7,960 nucleotides of DNA from the NCBI GenBank assembly GCA_900540005.1, contig UQEM01000118.1:1-7960 (forward strand), read 5' to 3'. Below, one piece after another: positions 6,514 through 7,960 of this stretch. Made by a program: the position numbers and the translations under genes. Positions within the stretch are counted from its first letter, which is position 1. Each line of letters opens with the position of its first letter. Origin of the DNA: an uncultured Ruminococcus sp. (GTDB lineage Bacteria > Bacillota > Clostridia > Oscillospirales > Ruminococcaceae). The notes beneath the pieces are model-generated. The model ran no database searches and was not told the DNA's origin. It saw nothing but the letters and a program-made list of their open reading frames with translations.

Positions 6514-6772
6514 CACTGTGCTTAACTCTATCGTGCTCCTCTGCGCGCTTGCCGTTGTTGAAACGATCAAGTGTACCTACAAGGTAGCCCGTGATACGAC
6601 GAATCCTGTCAAATGGCACATCGGCGAAGTTATACTGTAAGTCCACGTAGTCTCCGTCAACTTTAACAGTCATTCCGGTAATTTCGCGGTCGCTGTACTT
6701 CTTCTTTCCATAGTCTATGTACGCGTTGATTTCTTCCTGAGAAAGCGCATCTCCGACAACATTTACTTTCAT
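6509..6772 (-). CDS. Small NrdD-like protein with glycyl-radical-type C-terminal motif
   Basis: This 87-aa protein ends in R59-I-T-G62-Y-L, then F-N-N-G-K-R-A-E-E-H and RVKH. That closely follows the C-terminal glycyl radical loop of class III anaerobic ribonucleotide reductase NrdD (RVCGYLG...N-G-x...RVKH in the E. coli enzyme, radical Gly681). Gly62 is the equivalent glycine. The rest of NrdD is absent, including the barrel and the four-Cys zinc site that precedes the loop; the protein has no Cys at all. Residues 1-55 are a small acidic alpha/beta region (ALSQEEINAYIDYGKKKY, then VDGDYVDLQY) not recognised by me. Such short proteins are annotated as anaerobic reductase in Clostridia, but they cannot be a full enzyme. 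ATG 6772 has AGGAGG 8 nt upstream. It precedes rubrerythrin in the same unit. It may be a spare radical domain like GrcA/YfiD, or a regulator of NrdD. Confidence 0.75.
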   Translation of the reverse strand: MKVNVVGDALSQEEINAYIDYGKKKYSDREITGMTVKVDGDYVDLQYNFADVPFDRIRRITGYLVGTLDRFNNGKRAEEHDRVKHSV

Positions 6773-6801
6773 AAATATAACCTCCTGTAATTGTATAATT
6801 C

Positions 6802-6853
6802 AAAAAGTCAGGACTGCATCTTCAATTTTTTGGAGTGCTGCACTTGACTTTTT
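6802..6853 (-). promoter_or_regulatory. Long-range inverted repeat in the NrdD-like gene leader
   Basis: AAAAAGTCA (6802-6810) and TGACTTTTT (6845-6853) are perfect 9-bp complements 34 nt apart. With transcription predicted to start near 6856, they would form a stem covering most of the 5' leader. Inside is the near-palindrome AGTGCTGCACT (6834-6844). It might be a structured leader; it matches no riboswitch I recognise. Confidence 0.35.
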
Positions 6854-6872
6854 CTGTAATATATTGTATCAT
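6844..6872 (+). promoter_or_regulatory. Promoter of the Crp/Fnr-family regulator
   Basis: TTGACT (6844-6849), a 17-bp spacer and TATCAT (6867-6872) match the sigma-A consensus at five of six positions in each box. Predicted start is about 6879. The -10 overlaps the opposing -10 at 6863-6868, so the two promoters cannot be occupied at once. The 14-bp palindrome lies at about +19.5. Confidence 0.7.
6863..6871 (-). promoter_or_regulatory. Extended -10 promoter of the NrdD-like/rubrerythrin unit
   Basis: On the minus strand TGATACAAT (6871-6863) is a TGn-extended -10 with one mismatch. No -35 is recognisable at 16-18 bp. Predicted start is about 6856. The palindrome at 6891-6904 is centred at about -41.5, where a class II Crp/Fnr activator would replace the -35. 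Confidence 0.6.
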
Positions 6873-6890
6873 AGATTATTAGAAAAATCT

Positions 6891-6904
6891 GTTGCAATTG
6901 CAAC
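6891..6904. promoter_or_regulatory. Perfect 14-bp palindrome, candidate Crp/Fnr operator
   Basis: GTTGCAATTGCAAC is identical to its own reverse complement. It lies in the divergent region, with its centre at 6897.5. This is about -41.5 for the leftward promoter (activation position) and about +19.5 for the rightward one (repression position). It abuts the Shine-Dalgarno of the regulator gene. The half-site differs from E. coli FNR (TTGAT) and CRP (TGTGA) sites. Confidence 0.6.
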
Positions 6905-6911
6905 AAGGAGG
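6905..6911 (+). promoter_or_regulatory. Ribosome binding site that sets the regulator start
   Basis: AAGGAGG is a near-perfect Shine-Dalgarno. The in-frame GTG at 6911 overlaps it and cannot be the start. The in-frame TTG at 6920 is 8 nt downstream, the ideal distance. Confidence 0.85.
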
Positions 6912-6919
6912 TGTTTTTT

Positions 6920-7588
6920 TTGTTACCTGAACAAAACATTCTTTTTAAAGGGATAGACAATAAGGACTGTCTGCGAATGCTCGACTGCTTCTCTCCGAAT
7001 ATCATGCACTATAAATCCGGCAGCAAGATCGCTGAATTATCAGGTTCAAGCGACCGCATAGGCATTGTCCTCAGCGGCAATGCGCTGATGCTTAAATATG
7101 ACATCAACGGCATACGCACGATAATAGAAACTCTGAGCGAGCAGAGCATTTTCGGAGTTTTCTTTACATTTACAGATACAAACCATAATATAATAGAAAT
7201 AGTAGCAAAAACTGACTGCGAAGTTATGTTCGTAAACCGCAGTGAGATAACAAAACGCTGTCAGAATGCGTGCCTGTGCCACACAAAGGTGGTCGAAAAC
7301 CTGCTCGAACTCATGGCTGAAAAGGCTCTCTCTTTCAGCGAGCGGATCGAGGTTCTGAGCCAAAGGAGCATAAGCGGAAAGCTGATAAGCTGTCTTTCTA
7401 TTATCGAGGGAAAGACTCCAAAGGGCGAATTTCCCGAGATCCCGTTCACCACAACCGCTCTGTCCGATTATCTCTGCGTAAACCGCAGCGCTCTCCAGCG
7501 CGAAATAGCAAAGCTGAAACAGTCGGGCACTCTTACAATTTCTAAGAGAAAATTCCGCCTTGATTTAAGCAAGTATACAGACGTATAA
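6920..7588 (+). CDS. Crp/Fnr-family transcriptional regulator
   Basis: Starting at TTG 6920, this 222-aa protein has the usual Crp/Fnr length and opening (MLPEQNILFKGI). Residues about 8-110 are the cyclic-nucleotide-binding-like beta roll (IGIVLSGNALMLKY at 48-60), about 115-150 the dimerisation helix, and about 175-210 the winged HTH. The recognition helix is V-N-R189-S-A-L-Q-R194-E-I-A-K-L; the two Arg align with CRP R180 and R185, but the Glu between is Ser. Eight Cys are present (17, 23, 100, 114, 118, 120, 158, 186), including C114-x3-C118-x-C120-H just before the dimer helix. This is not the N-terminal cluster of FNR, and its effector is unknown. It is divergent from the NrdD-like/rubrerythrin genes and probably controls both them and itself through the palindrome at 6891-6904. 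Confidence 0.88.
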   Translation: MLPEQNILFKGIDNKDCLRMLDCFSPNIMHYKSGSKIAELSGSSDRIGIVLSGNALMLKYDINGIRTIIETLSEQSIFGVFFTFTDTNHNIIEIVAKTDCEVMFVNRSEITKRCQNACLCHTKVVENLLELMAEKALSFSERIEVLSQRSISGKLISCLSIIEGKTPKGEFPEIPFTTTALSDYLCVNRSALQREIAKLKQSGTLTISKRKFRLDLSKYTDV

Positions 7589-7607
7589 GCGAAAAATGTC
7601 GCAATGG

Positions 7608-7636
7608 TTGATTTTTCCGCGGCAGTGTGATATAAT
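7608..7636 (+). promoter_or_regulatory. Promoter of uppP
   Basis: TTGATT (7608-7613), a 17-bp spacer and TATAAT (7631-7636), with a TGn extension at 7628-7630, form a strong sigma-A promoter. Predicted start is about 7643. No convincing terminator separates the regulator gene from this promoter, so some readthrough into uppP is possible. Confidence 0.78.
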
Positions 7637-7668
7637 TCTTATGAATAAATATAGAAAGGAATCAACTT

Positions 7669-7913
7669 ATGCTTGAAATTCTAAAATCCATTATTCTGGG
7701 TATCGTTGAAGGTATCACGGAATGGCTGCCTGTCAGCAGCACGGGTCACCTGATCCTTGTTAATGAATTCATTAAGTTAAAGCAATCAGATGAATTCATC
7801 GAAATGTTTGACGTCGTTATCCAACTCGGTGCGATCATGGCGGTTGTCGTGATATTCTGGAAAAAGCTGTGGCCGTTCGGCAAAAAAAACAACGCTCATC
7901 CGCTAAACAACTC
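7669..7913 (+). CDS. uppP: Undecaprenyl-diphosphatase UppP (BacA), N-terminal part
   Basis: The first 81 codons match UppP/BacA, the integral membrane phosphatase that recycles undecaprenyl pyrophosphate to the lipid carrier for peptidoglycan and other envelope polymers, and whose overproduction gives bacitracin resistance. The conserved first active-site block is clear: G-I-V-E14-G-I-T-E18-W-L-P-V-S23-S24-T-G-H27-L, equivalent to E17, E21, S26, S27 and H30 of the E. coli protein. A first membrane segment and a second one at about 60-72 ([14 protein letters not shown]) are visible. ATG 7669 follows AGAAAGGA (7653-7660) by 8 nt. The family is about 270 aa, so some 190 residues, with the second active-site motif, are missing. 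The frame stays open into the adapter, and anything translated after 7913 is artefact. Confidence 0.93.
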
Positions 7914-7960
7914 CTGTCTCTTATACACATCTCCGAGCCCACGAGACTCGACGTCATCTC
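7914..7960 (+). other. Nextera mosaic end, read-2 adapter and i7 index (synthetic)
   Basis: Bases 7914-7932 (CTGTCTCTTATACACATCT) are the complete Tn5 mosaic end in reverse orientation. Bases 7933-7947 (CCGAGCCCACGAGAC) are the Nextera read-2 adapter. Bases 7948-7955 (TCGACGTC) fit an 8-nt i7 index, and ATCTC at 7956-7960 is the start of the P7 tail. This is untrimmed library sequence, not biology. Confidence 0.97.

Noticed and set aside
6911..6919. GTG at 6911 as the Crp/Fnr start
   Set aside because: It overlaps the AAGGAGG ribosome site and would add only M-F-F; TTG 6920 has ideal spacing.
7046..7363. Minus-strand open frame of 105 codons inside the Crp/Fnr gene
   Set aside because: It is an antisense shadow of a clear Crp/Fnr coding region, with no recognisable domain.
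7598..7611. GTCGCAATGGTTGA upstream of uppP as a second copy of the regulator palindrome
   Set aside because: Only one half-site matches (7 of 8 bases); the other half is unrelated and the symmetry is lost.
7589..7620. Inverted repeat GCGAAAAAT...ATTTTT(C)CGC after the regulator gene as a terminator
   Set aside because: The stem is AT-rich and bulged with a 13-nt loop, no T-run follows it, and it overlaps the -35 of the uppP promoter.

Overview
The window looks like chromosomal DNA of an anaerobic gut or rumen Firmicute, most like a Ruminococcus or relative (Oscillospiraceae). This rests on gene content: a GH3 beta-glucosidase with swapped domain order like that of Ruminococcus albus, a DUF2325-DUF3793 pair typical of Clostridia, a reverse rubrerythrin, a small NrdD-like protein, and A/T-rich intergenic DNA with strong AGGAGG ribosome sites. 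No mobile element, tRNA, rRNA or CRISPR array is visible. Both ends are synthetic: bases 1-13 are the end of the Nextera Tn5 mosaic end, and 7914-7960 are a full mosaic end plus read-2/i7 adapter. Genuine sequence is therefore about 14-7913.

Layout. Minus strand, in transcription order from right to left: (a) 6772-5906, a cysteine-free 87-aa protein with a glycyl-radical-like NrdD C-terminal motif, then reverse rubrerythrin, ending at a strong terminator (5860-5889). (b) 5756-4922, DUF2325 then DUF3793, 1 nt apart, driven by a perfect consensus promoter (TTGACA-17-TATAAT) with an operator-like inverted repeat on each side, and ending at a terminator (4889-4918). (c) 4785-1664, GH3 beta-glucosidase then an ArsC/Spx-family protein 2 nt behind it, ending at a 13-bp-stem terminator (1627-1657). 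(d) 1442-30, a YdjI-like SPFH protein with four C-terminal zinc ribbons. Plus strand: a Crp/Fnr-family regulator (6920-7588) divergent from (a), then the first 81 codons of uppP (7669-7913), cut by the adapter.

The most interesting region is the divergent one at 6773-6919. The -10 boxes of the two opposing promoters overlap. A perfect 14-bp palindrome (6891-6904) is centred at about -41.5 of the promoter for the NrdD-like/rubrerythrin genes, the classic class II Crp/Fnr activator position. The same palindrome lies at about +19.5 of the regulator's own promoter, directly before its Shine-Dalgarno. This predicts a self-repressing regulator that activates an oxygen-protection unit: rubrerythrin to remove peroxide, and possibly a spare glycyl-radical domain for anaerobic ribonucleotide reductase.

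Several start codons were reset from ribosome-site spacing: SPFH to ATG 1442, the Crp/Fnr regulator to TTG 6920, and the ArsC-like gene to TTG 2005.
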